The notes below the pieces were generated by a model. That model was not told where the DNA came from and ran no database searches. It was given only the letters and a program-made list of their open reading frames with translations. Positions 36,814 to 48,432 of a DNA stretch of 64,000 nucleotides are shown one piece after another. The stretch's first letter is position 1. The number at the start of each line of letters is the position of its first letter. The position numbers and the translations under genes were made by a program. The stretch is from contig NC_068558.1 of the NCBI RefSeq assembly GCF_022201045.2, forward strand, positions 44,481,001 to 44,545,000. Direction: 5' to 3'. Source of the DNA: Citrus sinensis (lineage: Eukaryota; Streptophyta; Magnoliopsida; Sapindales; Rutaceae).

Positions 36814-39673
36814 ATGGCTAACAGTGGTGCTAACAAAGCAGGGTCCTGTTCTGTGTTATCCCTTGATAAGGGAAGTAAGAACAAGAGAAAATTAGCCGAA
36901 CCTTCTCAAATGAACCCAGTTAACCTTCCTACATCCTTGACCGAATTCCCTCGGTATCAACAGTCCTTGGAGAAACCCCAAAACCCATTGAGTTATCCTC
37001 CATTGTCTGATGCTGGGTCTAGTCGGGGTACGGAAGTGGACAAAGAAGCAGAGTGCGAATCTGGGGAGTGGGATGATCCTATTGTGTGTGCACTCGGGGA
37101 ACTTCTATCCTCTGGTTTGAACACACTATTCAGGAATGTAATTAAGCAGATTTCTGAGTGTGGCTATAGTGAGGACGATGCAACTAAAAACATTGCAAGG
37201 CATAGCATTTACTGTGGGGGTAAAGACCTTGTGTCAAATATTGTCAATGATACTTTGTCTGCTTTGGAGAAAGTGAAGGGAACTAATTCTTCAAGGGATG
37301 AAATGTTTGACAATTTGCAGCAAATGGTGGATTACACCATGTTGGAGATGATTAACGTGCTCAGGGATGTGAAAACATCCTTATCCATTGCGGAAGCGAT
37401 GTGGTGGTTGTTAATGTGTGACTTGAACATTTCACAAGCATGCACAGTTGAAGGAGATATTTTGAGTTTCCTTGATAGTAAAGAATTCTCAGGAGAGAGC
37501 TCCTCCAGTTCTTCACCTTCCCAATTGAGATCAGAAGACCAAGGCTCTGGAACTTTTCCTCCAAATACTAGTAAATCAAATGTTCCAAGACCTTCAAAAC
37601 CTACAGAACCCTCAAAATTTTCAAAACCAGGAGCTAAATGCTCTATGTCTGAAACCCTAAAATTCGGAAGTTTCCCAAATATGCCCAACCCCAGAAATTC
37701 TTTTGTTACTGAAAAGATGCTACCAGAAAGAGACAGTCTGGTTTCTATGGCAGAAAGTGTAGAGAAATCTTTGAGTTCCCTAGGGGAACATGCTCAAAAC
37801 ATGTCGCTAACACTTGGTTCTGATGAAAGATCTGGAAATGGTCGGAAAGGGCGGTCCAAGAAAGAACTAGCAATCCTTCGCCAAAAGTCCTGCCATGTGC
37901 CCACTGAGAAATCCTACAGAACTTATGGCAAAGGGGCTTTCAGATCAGGCAAGCTTGCTAGCATGGGGGGTTTTGTTTTGGAAAAGAGAGTGAGACCTGC
38001 ATCTGATTTATCTGCTGTGCATCCAAAGAGTGGTCCCTCAAAGATTAGTGCAGATACAGGAGCTGCAGCAGCATCAAGAGATAGAGGTCATTGTGCCTCA
38101 ACCAGGACTCCACTTGCTCACCCTGTTTCAGATAGCCCTTCATCATTACCTACCAAGGGCACCACACTTGCATTACCTGTGCCAAATACTGAGCTGGTGG
38201 CATCATCCTCATCAAAAAAGAATCCTGACATAAAGGCTGTAGCAACCACCTCTCCATCTCCCAAGCTTCCTGAGTACTATGCTGGAATTCCTTTTGATGA
38301 AACTCTAGGAAGATATATCCCGCAAAATGGGAAGGATGAACTCATTCTGAAGCTAGTTCCTTGGGTTCCAGAGCTGCAGAATGAACTAAACAGTTGGACT
38401 GAGTGGGCCAATCAGAAGGTAATGCAGGCTGCTCGTAGGCTTAGCAAGGACCAAGCTGAGCTTAAAGCACTGAGGCATGAGAAGCAAGAAGTAGAGCAAT
38501 GCCAAAAGGATAAGCAAATCTTGGAGGAGAACACCGTGAAGCGGCTATCTGAGATGGAGTTTGCCCTAACCAATGCCACTGCTCAGGTTGAGAGGTCCAG
38601 TTCCACTGTTCACACGCTTGAAATGGAACATTCTGTGCTGAAGAAGGAGATGGAGGCAGCCAACTTACGGGCGGCCAAATCAGCTGTTAGTTGTCAGGAA
38701 GCATTTGAGAGGGAGCAGAAGGCCCTCAAGAATGCACAGTCATTGGAGGCCCAAAGGGTTTTGCTGCGGGAGGAGCTTGCAACTGAGAAGCAGAAGGTGG
38801 CTGTGCTGCAACAGGAGATAAGCAAGGCAGAAAATCGCCACAATCAACTTGAGGTATACTTCTTTGAAGCAGTTATGGATATTTACCTTCTGATTATAAT
38901 AAAATGCGTGTTATTGGACTGTAAATATCATACATGGGGAATTCATTTCCGTACATATTCCTCGCAAAGCCTCTAGGTCATATTATGTAATAAGCCTGTT
39001 CATCAAATTGTTGTGAAAAATATGCTAAAATCAGGATTTTCCCGTCAACCACAATACAGGAGTGTCATATTCCTGCAATGCATAATTTTATTTTTTATTA
39101 CTTACTAGAAACAATGGAAAAAAAAAATTGCAGACTAGATGGAGAGAGGAGAGGATGGCCAGGGAAAATCTTCTTGCTCAGGCTGCTGCTATAAGGAACC
39201 AACGAGAACAGCTTGAAGCTGCTGCAAAGGCAGAAGAGGAGATGATAAAGCTGGAAGCTGAAAAGGAGATGAGCAAACTTACAGAAGACATCGGAAAGCT
39301 TGAAAGCCAGCTTTCACTGTTGAAATATAAGTCAGACTCTTCCAAAATAGCAGCACTTCGAGGAAGTGTTGATGGAGGTTTCATGCCTGACGGCAAGATT
39401 GAAAACCCAGCTATGAAGAAGGGTAGTAAAATTCCTGGTTTATTAATGGGAGGAGGAAGTTCTTCGGGTAGTTCTTTGATGGGAGGATTAAAACGGGAAC
39501 GGGAATGTGTCGTGTGCCTAGCAGAGGAGAAATCTGTGGTTTTCCTCCCGTGTGCCCATCAAGTCCTCTGTCAAAAATGCAATGAGCTCCATGAGAAGCA
39601 GGGTATGAATGACTGTCCTTCATGTAGGTCTCCAATTCAGCAGCGTATTCAAGTGCGTTTTGCACAGCCATAG
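36814..39673 (+). CDS. RF298: RF298-like RING-type E3 ubiquitin ligase
   Basis: There are two coding exons, 36814-38853 and 39134-39673 (GT-AG, phase 0), giving 859 aa; Arabidopsis RF298-type proteins are about 800 aa. The N-terminal third holds a conserved helical region (WDDPIVCALGELLSSGLNTLFRNVIKQISECGY...AMWWLLMCDLNISQAC) specific to this plant family. A Ser/Pro-rich low-complexity middle follows. A long coiled coil runs from about residue 520 to 740 (ELNSWTEWANQKVMQAARRLSKDQAELKAL onward). A C3HC4-type RING lies at about 805-845 (CVVCLAEEKSVVFLPCAHQVLCQKC...CPSC), ending IQVRFAQP. It should transfer ubiquitin from an E2; the substrate is unknown. The start ATG (aggataacATGG) follows a probable splice acceptor GTAG, implying a spliced leader. 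Confidence 0.93.
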
Positions 39674-40405
39674 CAAATCTTCTTAGCTGGAACGGTGGGG
39701 CTGGGGAGAAAGAGCAACAACTTGTATAATGTAAATGGAATTCTGGCAAAGTTCATCAAGTTGTTGCTCATTTTGTTTTTTGTTTTTGCGTTTTCAAATA
39801 GTTCAGAAAAAGTTATTCCTAAAAATGAAGAACTAGAAATAGAAAGAGAAAAAGGAACTTACAGTTACAGAAGTCAACTTGTAAAGTTTAGGTTTATGCT
39901 TTGATATATACAATATAAAATGTCAGTTTTGCTCTCCCATTGTTCTTTTATATTTCTCATCCTGGAATGGGTATTTAGCATTATACCTAAAGCTGTTGCC
40001 ACTAAAATATGAAAACGAAAGCACACTCAAATGCATCGAAAAGTAAGCTCCATATTCAACTGAAATTGACGGATGTAGACAGAGCAAGAGAAATTGTAAG
40101 CAAGACACTTTTTTTTATAAAAACCGGTTAAAACTTAAAACTCATGCACAAGCAACTATAGTTATTAATAACATGCTCCTTTGGCGGTGAAATATGATTT
40201 TAGATTGTGTCTAATTTCATATGTTCATCTAAATCTGACGTTATTAATCGGCTTTCTGAATTTACTTAAACTTTTATTTTGCTAATGTAATTCCCATTGT
40301 CTGATGACTAATATCAGAGGAATTAATTATTATTTTGTGCAAATAATTAAAAACTAAGAATATAAATAGTATAATATGATTTAAACAAGCTCAAACGGCA
40401 TGCTG
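39674..40405. other. 3'UTR of RING E3 and spacer
   Basis: The first 200-250 bases are probably 3'UTR. The rest is AT-rich spacer up to the tRNA, with no gene seen. Confidence 0.5.
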
Positions 40406-40487
40406 GTCGATATGTCCGAGTGGTTAAGGAGACAGACTTGAAATCTGTTGGGCTTCGCCCGCGCAGGTTCGAACCCTGCTGTCGACG
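40406..40487 (+). tRNA. tRNA-Ser (anticodon UGA)
   Basis: This 82-nt cloverleaf has acceptor stem GTCGATA/TGTCGAC with discriminator G. The anticodon stem ACAGA/TCTGT closes loop CTTGAAA, with anticodon TGA at 40439-40441. A long variable arm (TGGGCTTCGCCCG) is typical of serine tRNAs. The T arm is GCAGG-TTCGAAC-CCTGC (B box), and an A-box-like sequence includes GAGTGGTTAAGG. There is no intron. A TTTT run at about 40494 can serve as the polymerase III terminator. It reads UCA and, by wobble, other UCN codons. Confidence 0.96.
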
Positions 40488-42025
40488 ATTTATCTTTTGC
40501 AACGAATTACACATACATAATGCATGTAGATTCAACCGCCGCAATTTAATGCGTTGAGGTCTTTTTTCTTGATTGTAACGTTGTTGTGGATTTTATAACG
40601 CGGCTAATAGAAATTGAAATATATATATGCTAAGAGATTGAGATTTGACGTCACATTAAACAATATTTTCTCGGGGACATTAATGCCAATGTGTGTGTGA
40701 CAATTGTGAAAATATCCTAGTCGAAATAATGCAATCTCGCCATAGCTAGATCTCACACATATCATACGGCTAACATTCCTATAACTATAATATCATCACA
40801 ATCATAAATCATTAAAATAAAAACTAGCCTTGTTCCTGCCGGGACACCGCCGTCACTTAATTTGATTTTATAGTTCTTTCAATGACGTTTTGCCCATACG
40901 AAACGGTAGGCGATTCTACCAGCTCATACAAAAAGTGAGATAATGGAGAGGGAAACTCAAACAGCCACAAGATTCTCGAGTTCGGGGAGACCATTAAAGA
41001 AAGAAGAGCCAGCTGTCATTTTACTGAGATTTCATCTTACTTCTCTGTCATCACATATTTTTTCATTTGGCATCTTTCTTCAGCCGGCAAATCCAGCTAA
41101 AGAGTATGCATTTATTCCTCCATCGGCAAACATATTTATTTGTTTAAAATCTCATCCCAGAATTAAAAATTAAAAAAAAAAAAAAGAAGCAAAATCATAT
41201 TGATACATCTCCACCTAACTCTTAAAAAGGGTATTTATTATTCAAGCTAGATTATAGGTGGACACCACTTGGTCAACTTCTCGACGTTCGCCGATCCCTT
41301 TCTTTTCATCATTTTACATCTTTTATGTGAGCTAATAATGTGTGCCCTCACCCTGTAGGGGACCCCAATCTAGACTAATGTTGGAAAAAAAAAAAAAGAA
41401 GTAATTTTCCCCAAAATGCTGCTTGGGAGCCACCCTCTCTCTAGTTAGATGTAGCCCATTTTTCTCGTAATTATATGCGACAAAATTTTGGTTTTTCAAG
41501 TATCTAAGATAGATTCTTAAATTATGCACATATAATTAGAGTTCTCTTTGTAAAAATTAATTTTCCGTCAAATATTAACTTTGGAATGTTCAGTGTTTGA
41601 GAATAGTCAGTTTTGGGCATCCAATCGCGAAAGACCTGGAGGTTAACTTAACCAGGAGATGATATACTGAGCCCAGTCCAACTCGCCTCATGTTGGTTGC
41701 AATTGTGATCATGCATAGATTATGACTCGTGGGCTCCACTTACGCCACTGAGGTTGCATGGGAGTTGTGTGCGGCGTGTTTTAGGTGACGTGGCGTTCCA
41801 AACAAAACAAGAATCTTGCGTTGCATGGCTAGTAGTCGTTGGACTCTTTCATTTTCTTGACCGATAATCTCTGTCTCTCTCTCTCTCTCCCAAAATTAAA
41901 TAATTATTATTCTGTTATGTTTGTGAAATAAATTAGGTTAAAAGCCCAAACGACATTTACATACTGTCCGGTGAACACCCTCTCTCTGGAGCAGTTGGCA
42001 CCGCACAAACTCTCATTTTGTCCGC
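40488..42025. other. Spacer between tRNA-Ser and EEP-nuclease gene
   Basis: No gene is supported. A (CT)n run at about 41874-41890 and a TGACGTGGC motif near 41787 fall in the distal promoter of the next gene. Confidence 0.5.
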
Positions 42026-42031
42026 CACGTG
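42026..42031. promoter_or_regulatory. G-box CACGTG upstream of EEP gene
   Basis: GCCACGTGTCAC contains a G-box/ABRE core about 235 bp before the start codon. Together with the TGACGTGGC motif at about 41787 it suggests bZIP control. This is inference. Confidence 0.4.
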
Positions 42032-42260
42032 TCACAAAACCAATTTCCCCGAAGGCTCCTTGATCCCTTCAACCTCTGAAAAACAAAATTTTAATCAAAA
42101 GTCTACTTACCTAAATAATTAACCATATTATTATTATTTATTTTATTTTATTTTTTTAACCTTCATTTCTTATTAAACAAACACCAAAAGCATAGTTGTT
42201 ATTGTTGTGTTAGTCTTTGATAACAACTCTGCATCTTCTATTTCTTTCTTCTAAATTCTA

Positions 42261-45233
42261 ATGCCACCATTAACAAACCAAGAACTCATTTTCTTCGAGA
42301 CCAACTTCTCCACAATGCTCAAAGTCCTCAACAAAAGACTCCGGCGCCTTTACTGCCGTCTCCGGTGGCCGGTCCGCTGCCGACCGGAGCCCAAAGTTAT
42401 AGTAAAAAAGTTCAGAAAATCCAGCTACAAATCACAAAACGACTCAAAAAACGAACTTCCCCTTAATGGGTCGGCTACGGTTCATCCAAATGCTCGAACT
42501 GTTGACCTGAAATCAGAAAAATCAATACGTGTAGCCACTTTCAACGCTGCTCTGTTCTCAATGGCCCCCGCAGTACCCAAATCGGAGAAGCCTTCAAATT
42601 TTGACCATGAAAATGAAGATTTCAACAGAATTAATTTACGTGCCAAGTCAGTGATTGATCGTCCAAAGAGCATACTAAAGCAGTCTCCTTTACATTCAAG
42701 CTCAGTGAATGGAACAGAGAATCTTTCCAAGCAACAAAAGTTTGCAAAATCAAAGCTCAGGGTATCCATAAATTTGCCTGATAATGAGATTTCTTTGTTG
42801 CGTAACCGGCAGCTGAGTTTCAGAGAAGAAGATAAAGATGAACCTTCAAGCAGTGCTGTCAGAAGGATTTTGAGAGGAAAGGCGCCATTGAAATCAAGTG
42901 TGAGTTTTCCGACGAGTTCTATAGCCAGTGTTGGCAGCACAAGGACAGTTCTTGAGGTTTTGAGGGAATTGGATGCGGATCTTCTGGCTTTGCAAGATGT
43001 GAAAGCAGAGGAAGAGAATTCGATGAAGCCGTTATCTGATTTGGCAGCCGCTCTGGGGATGAATTATGTTTTTGCTGAGAGCTGGGCTCCTGAGTATGGC
43101 AATGCTGTCTTGTCTAAGTGGCCGATCAAGCGCTGGAAAGTGCAGAAGATTTTTGATGATACTGATTTTAGGTGAGTCAATTTCTCAGTTCTAGTTAGTT
43201 CTTTTAATATATAAAATTTCTATGTTTGAAGGAATAAAGGTAGAAAAAAAAAAGTTTCCTTTTGAAAATGTCAGCAATTGTCTCTTCTTTTGATCAGAAT
43301 AATATGGGGTTTCTAAGTGTAGCTTTCCTCAAAGTTGAAGAAACTTTCCATAGGATATGATTTTTTGATAATCTATATAGTAATTGAAGAAATTGTTTAC
43401 TGCTGTTAGACTTTTACATATTATTAATTATTGCCTCTGCGTTCTGCGATCTGTTTGGCCTAAATCGTGTGCAAGCAGCTCTGACACTGTCAAACTCACA
43501 GTAACAGCTGTATGCAGGGTCGTATAAAACCTAAGTTAGGATTTTTTTTTACCTATATTATATTATCATCAGTTCTATATCATTCAGATGTTTTTTTTTT
43601 TTTATATATATATATTCCCAACATTTTCATTAAGGCCCTATTGGTGACTGTTGAGTATATCTATCTAGTGTAATTTCAGAATGAAAACATAGTAAATAGC
43701 TTTTCTTGTGAACGATGTTGAATATTTTAATTTTTCCCAGAAAACTTGTGAGTTTCAATTTTACTGCAATGCCTAATTCCACTGAACTGTTAGTTTACCC
43801 CTGCTCAAGATAAAACTATGTTTTTGTTAATAAACCAGTTTTTTAAACTCAAATATGTAGAGCTTAGTGATTATTAACCTGTTGGGAAATTTACCTGTTT
43901 TCTTGAAAGATATACTTTCGAAAATGATTGCTACTATTACTAGAAGTCAGAAATTTGAACTGTTTCCATCAATCTATTTTTTGAATTGTTATATAGAAAG
44001 GGATGATTTGTTTTTAAAATAAAAACAAAATAATAATAATAATAATAATAGAAAGCACTAATTCGATTTGACGTGAAGTGCGTATTGTTATTATAGCTGC
44101 AATTTTGGTATGCCATGAGTCAAATTATTAGCATAATTGAGATGAATGAATGCTACATCCAGCGAACAACTTTTTGTTGGAAAAGCAACATTTTTCAGAT
44201 CAAGATAAAATAATCAATTATGACTCCTCTTTGCTCTTAATGTCTACTATTAATTTAAGCAATTTATTCGATCATCGTACGACTAATATATTTATGGGTT
44301 TCATGCTTCAACATGTCGTTCTGTTGTCTGATAAATGATAAAAGGAACAAGGAGAAATGTATATATTATATGACCCTGCATGGTGCTTTTTACAATGCAG
44401 GAATGTTCTTAAGGCCACCGTTGATGTTCCTCAGATTGGAGAAGTCAACTTCCACTGCACTCACCTTGATCATCTCGATGAGAACTGGCGGATGAAGCAG
44501 ATGAATGCAATCATCCAATCTAATGATCATGGTGAGGCCCACATCTTGGCTGGAGCACTTAATTCACTTGACGAAACAGATTACTCTTCGGAGAGATGGA
44601 CTGACATTGTAAAGGTAAAAACTATTGCAGCTTTGATCATTCTCAATCCGGTCACAAAAACAACTTGATTTAACTTCGTTTTTTAACTGGATTCGCATTA
44701 CATCTTATATAGTACTACGAGGAGATGGGAAAGCCAACCCCAAAAGTTGAAGTCATGAAATTTCTGAAGAGTAAACAATACACCGATTCTAAGGACTTCG
44801 CTGGTGAATGTGAGTCGGTGGTCATGATTGCCAAAGGCCAAAGTATGCAACTTATCACTTTTAAATGTTTCCCCCCAGCTAATCAGAAAATTTCTCTATT
44901 CAAAACCACTGTTTTTATGATCTTTTCTTTTTTTTTTCCTCATAATACGATGATGCAGGTGTGCAGGGGACATGCAAATATGGAACCAGAGTGGATTACA
45001 TATTGGCATCCCCGAATTCACCGTACAAGTTTGTTCCGGGTTCATACTCGGTCTTTTCTTCGAAAGGGACTTCGGATCATCACATAGTGAAAGTTGATAT
45101 AACAAAAGCGCAAAGCGACGAGAAGCAAAACGATGTCGGTCGGAAGCGATACAAACCTAAACAGAAAGTTGTAAAGATATCAGGGTCTTCTCCAGCAAAA
45201 GGTATATGGAAAGCACAAATGCCAGAGAGATAA
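42261..45233 (+). CDS. Endonuclease/exonuclease/phosphatase (DNase I-like) family protein
   Basis: Four exons: 42261-43171, 44401-44614, 44713-44842 and 44959-45233. All are GT-AG, and the phases close to 509 aa. The fold's motifs are present: RVATFNAALFS, a metal-site strand LLALQDVKAEE (Asp where many members have Glu in LQE), YGNAVLSKWPI, HLDHLDENWRMKQ, LAGALNSLDETDY (usually GDxN), GTRVDYILAS and the C-terminal SDHHIVKVD. A long Ser/Lys-rich insertion (about residues 100-230) separates the first strand from the rest, as in the plant-specific subgroup of DNase I-like proteins. The substrate is unknown (nucleic acid or phosphoester). The N-terminus is basic (RLRRLYCRLRWPVRCR). Part of intron 1 (about 43730-44240) is duplicated at 56830-57280. 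Confidence 0.88.
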
Positions 45234-46488
45234 TAAATTGAGTATAGTTTATAATCTTTTATTATTATACACACAAAATTACTGTTTCATAATCACGACG
45301 GGGCAGATTGTTTTAAACCTGCTTTACTTCAATGGTTTTGTAAATTATATTAACTTTGTCGAGGGCGGTAGAAACTCTGTAGGACGAAATCTTGGCGTGG
45401 AGATTTTTATGATTACTTTATTTGTACACTGTGAGGTTGGGAGCGATAACTGAACACTTGAAAAATGTATTTTTCTTTGAGCTTCTCTTTTGACCATTAT
45501 CATCGATGTCATTAGTAATAGGATATATATACTATAAATTTGACTGCATTTTTTAATGTTATATATCTCCTGGTTTTGTAATTAGTTCCTATGACAAATA
45601 CAAGCAAATGGTCTAACAATGAAATCGTAATCATTACTTCAGGTTCATGCCAGAATATTTCCTGACGGTCTAAGAGTAAGTGATTTCATGCGGATAGAGA
45701 ACCATCACTGAATGTAAAACAAGCGAAGTTAGTGTGCATTGGAAAATATCTTCGATACATAGAGAGTCACAATTCACCGGAATGTTTGATGTCGATGCCT
45801 CTCAAAGCCTATATACTCTCACGTTTCACAAATTCAGAGCCCAAGCTTTAATGGATGGGCTGTCATCGAAGCCCATCCAGGAAGAGGACTAAATTCCCAC
45901 AAAGCATATTCACTCACTCGGCTTAAATTTTCAAATAGACTGGCTAAGCAAGTATAAATTGACCCTGGAAATGGACTGTCGTAATTTAATACACACCTGA
46001 ACCCATGCACTAGCGTTGTTATATCATACAAAAGGGAATCAGATATCACAGAATTATATAAAACATGCACTGAAATAGTAGAAAATACCAAGAAAAAACT
46101 AAAAACAATGAAGGAAGATAAAGCATACAAGAATGAATGAAAGAAATTTTAGTCACCTTTTAAATCTCCAATTCAAATGAAATCACGTAATGCTAAACTA
46201 ATTAAGAGACTTTTTCAATCATGATTTAACCTAGAATTGGAACAAGATGCTCTCGCAGTAAGTAACCTAAATGAACTCCCAAAACTTGGATGGGGACCTT
46301 CTTAGTTATCATGACCACCTCCATCAATTTTTCCCGCCAAAATCAGTTACTAGCAAATGCGACAAAACAACCTAACATAACTTCCTCAATTCTTCGTCTT
46401 CTTCTTCTTATTGTCATTCTCATCATCAGTCATTTCCACCGTCTGATTCACATTATTATTACCAATATCATCGCCACCTTAATCACGA
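45234..46488. other. Convergent spacer between EEP and FAF-like gene 1
   Basis: EEP 3'UTR and the 3' flank of the minus-strand FAF-like gene. The last about 230 bp are related to 58180-58373, the matching flank of FAF-like gene 2. Confidence 0.5.
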
Positions 46489-47301
46489 TCACCGATAATC
46501 TCCTTCATGACGATCATCACCAGTCACCTCCACCTCTCTATTCTCATCCCTAGCATCATCACCTAGACGATCACCGATACTCATCTCACCGTTACCATCA
46601 TCAACTTCTTGATCAACAAGATTATCACCAATCATCTCCTCTATACGATCATCAGCAGCCATGTCCTCTTTTTGCTCACGATCACCAATATTCATCTCGT
46701 GATCATCATTTTTCAACTCACCAATACCACCATCAACTTCTTGATCATCACGTGCCATCGCCACTTCGTCACCACCGCCAACAAGATCCGCCATATAATC
46801 GACCATTACGATATTCAACCGTCCATCACTCCCCGTCACTTTCTCGAGACTGAATCTTGGCCGTCCGCTGCAGAACAGTGTAGACAAAAATGGCGGGAGA
46901 ACTCTTACTCGGCGCATTTTCGTCTTTCTGCCGCTTGATGTAATTAATCTTGATGAGTGCTCCTCAATCACCTTGGACAAGTCCATCTTCTCCGACATGC
47001 TCTCAAAGCCTAGGACCTCCGTACACATTTCGTAAAACTCCGTACTTCCTGTGGCAGTTCCCGAAGGCCTTGGTACATTCACATAGTCCATTCCCGCGGC
47101 AGCAGCGATTCCTAAAAGAATGTCGCCGGCTCTGGTATGTGGATTAACACTGCTTCCGATTATAGAATCAAGAATGCCGATAGCCGTAGGTGGTGATGAG
47201 GTGTCTTCCTGCGGCCGACTGTCATCCGGAGGCTGAGGTTGTTCCTCATCAGGTTCTTGGTTCTCTGAGGTGGAGCGCTCGGATTTGTTGGCAGAACTCA
47301 T
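46489..47301 (-). CDS. FANTASTIC FOUR (FAF)-like protein, copy 1
   Basis: A single exon of 270 aa from the ATG at 47301 (MSSANKSERSTSENQEPD). A conserved module spans about residues 40-160. It begins ILDSIIGSSVNPHTRAGDIL, followed by YEMCTEVLGFESMSEKMDLS and LPPFLSTLFCSGRPRFSLEK, and ends GSDGRLNI. The LGFES box followed by a PP-x-L-S...RP...DGRL box is the arrangement of the plant FAF/FAF-like family, whose founding members repress the shoot meristem regulator WUSCHEL. The C-terminal 100 residues are Asp/Glu-rich (DDRIEEMIGDNLVDQEVDD), also usual in that family. The match is loose, so the family call is moderate. It is divergently oriented to GH3 and has a paralogue at 58374-59462. Confidence 0.62.
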   Translation of the reverse strand: MSSANKSERSTSENQEPDEEQPQPPDDSRPQEDTSSPPTAIGILDSIIGSSVNPHTRAGDILLGIAAAAGMDYVNVPRPSGTATGSTEFYEMCTEVLGFESMSEKMDLSKVIEEHSSRLITSSGRKTKMRRVRVLPPFLSTLFCSGRPRFSLEKVTGSDGRLNIVMVDYMADLVGGGDEVAMARDDQEVDGGIGELKNDDHEMNIGDREQKEDMAADDRIEEMIGDNLVDQEVDDGNGEMSIGDRLGDDARDENREVEVTGDDRHEGDYR

Positions 47302-47914
47302 TGTCAAGTTCTTTTAATTTCAAGAAAATCCTATTAGAATTGAGTTTTTATTAGAGTTTTTGTGGAAGAGAGAGGTCTAGTATGTATACATATACTGATG
47401 ATGCTTAGGTGAATTTTTTTTAGGGCAAAAAAAAAAATAAAAAATCAACGAACGGAATTGAAACGAGGGCATGCGCCAATGTGGCAGTTGATTTGATGAA
47501 GGGAAACGGGCAAGTTATTTGTTGGTCGCTCTACTCTACATAGATAGTTGGGGGAGTTCAGCGTAAGATTGTGCCATCCATTACCACTAATAATATATCC
47601 AACCTTATTGTAGCACTAATAAAACTTTTCACCAATAAATTTACTCACATATATTGTTGAGGGATGAGTGGGCATTTCAACAACTAAAATTTTTTTTAAC
47701 CTCTACGAGTTACTTCATTAATCAATTTTAATTTGTTATTATATTTATTGAGCTATATAAAAATAATATTACGTACATTTACAAGTTAATTAAATAATGC
47801 TATACGAGCAGATGGTCGTCGAGGCGAAACTCTAAAGAGCAGAAATGTTGACTTCACTCTGGCTGACGCGAGCATCGTTAAATTGAGTCTCTGCGGCTGC
47901 GCCGGTTTGGTTAT
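47302..47914. promoter_or_regulatory. Shared upstream region of FAF-like 1 and GH3, cut by the MULE
   Basis: Joined to 54608-54681, this stretch forms the original intergenic region of about 700 bp between the divergent FAF-like (-) and GH3 (+) genes. Blocks such as GCATGCGCCAATGTGGCA and GAAATGTTGACTT recur at 59683 and 60592 in unit 2. Confidence 0.55.
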
Positions 47915-48305
47915 CAAAAGCTGGGACACGGCTACCATGCAGGGCATAAAATCCCTGTATGGTGCAGGGGCTGCCTTTGAACCGTTGGATTCAGCTTGTT
48001 TGAATCCAAGGGTTGTGGTTTTAATTAAAAAAAAAAGAGAAAAAAATAAGGCAACCGATTAAAGGGAGTAGCTACAGTTCATAACAAATTACCGTTGGAT
48101 TGAATAGAGTGGATCCAATGGCTGAGATTTGTTTAATTATTAAATGATTAAAAAACTTTGAAAGAACAAACCTATAAAATTGAAACAAACAAAAAACGAA
48201 ACCCCTACCACTCACTCACTTACCTCACACACGCCAAACGCCTCACCACTCCCTCACCACACACCTCACCACGGCCAGCAACGGGGACGGCTGAAGGAGT
48301 TCCTA

Positions 48306-48432
48306 GGCAACGATCAACGACGGCACAAGGACGGGCTGATCTCCACCGTCGGCAATGATCAACGAAGGCAGAAGGACGGGCTGATCTTCTTCGTTGACAA
48401 TGATCAACGGCGGCACAATCACAGCGCCCTCA
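48306..48432 (+). repeat. 45-bp coding-like tandem repeat within the MULE
   Basis: Units 48306-48350 and 48351-48395, plus a partial third to about 48432. They keep an open frame reading (G/D)NDQRR(H/Q)KDGLI as 15-residue repeats. The surrounding short frame has no convincing ATG and no known family. Whether it is translated is unknown. Confidence 0.65.

Noticed and set aside
36441-36895. Phe/Leu-rich plus-strand frames before the RING E3
   Set aside because: They are pyrimidine-rich leader/intron sequence overlapping the true start, with no protein similarity.
40347-40544. Minus-strand open frame over the tRNA
   Set aside because: It is simply the reverse complement of tRNA-Ser and its flanks.
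40943-41173. 76-codon plus-strand frame between tRNA and EEP gene
   Set aside because: No recognisable domain, no supporting context and AT-rich ends. It is probably chance.
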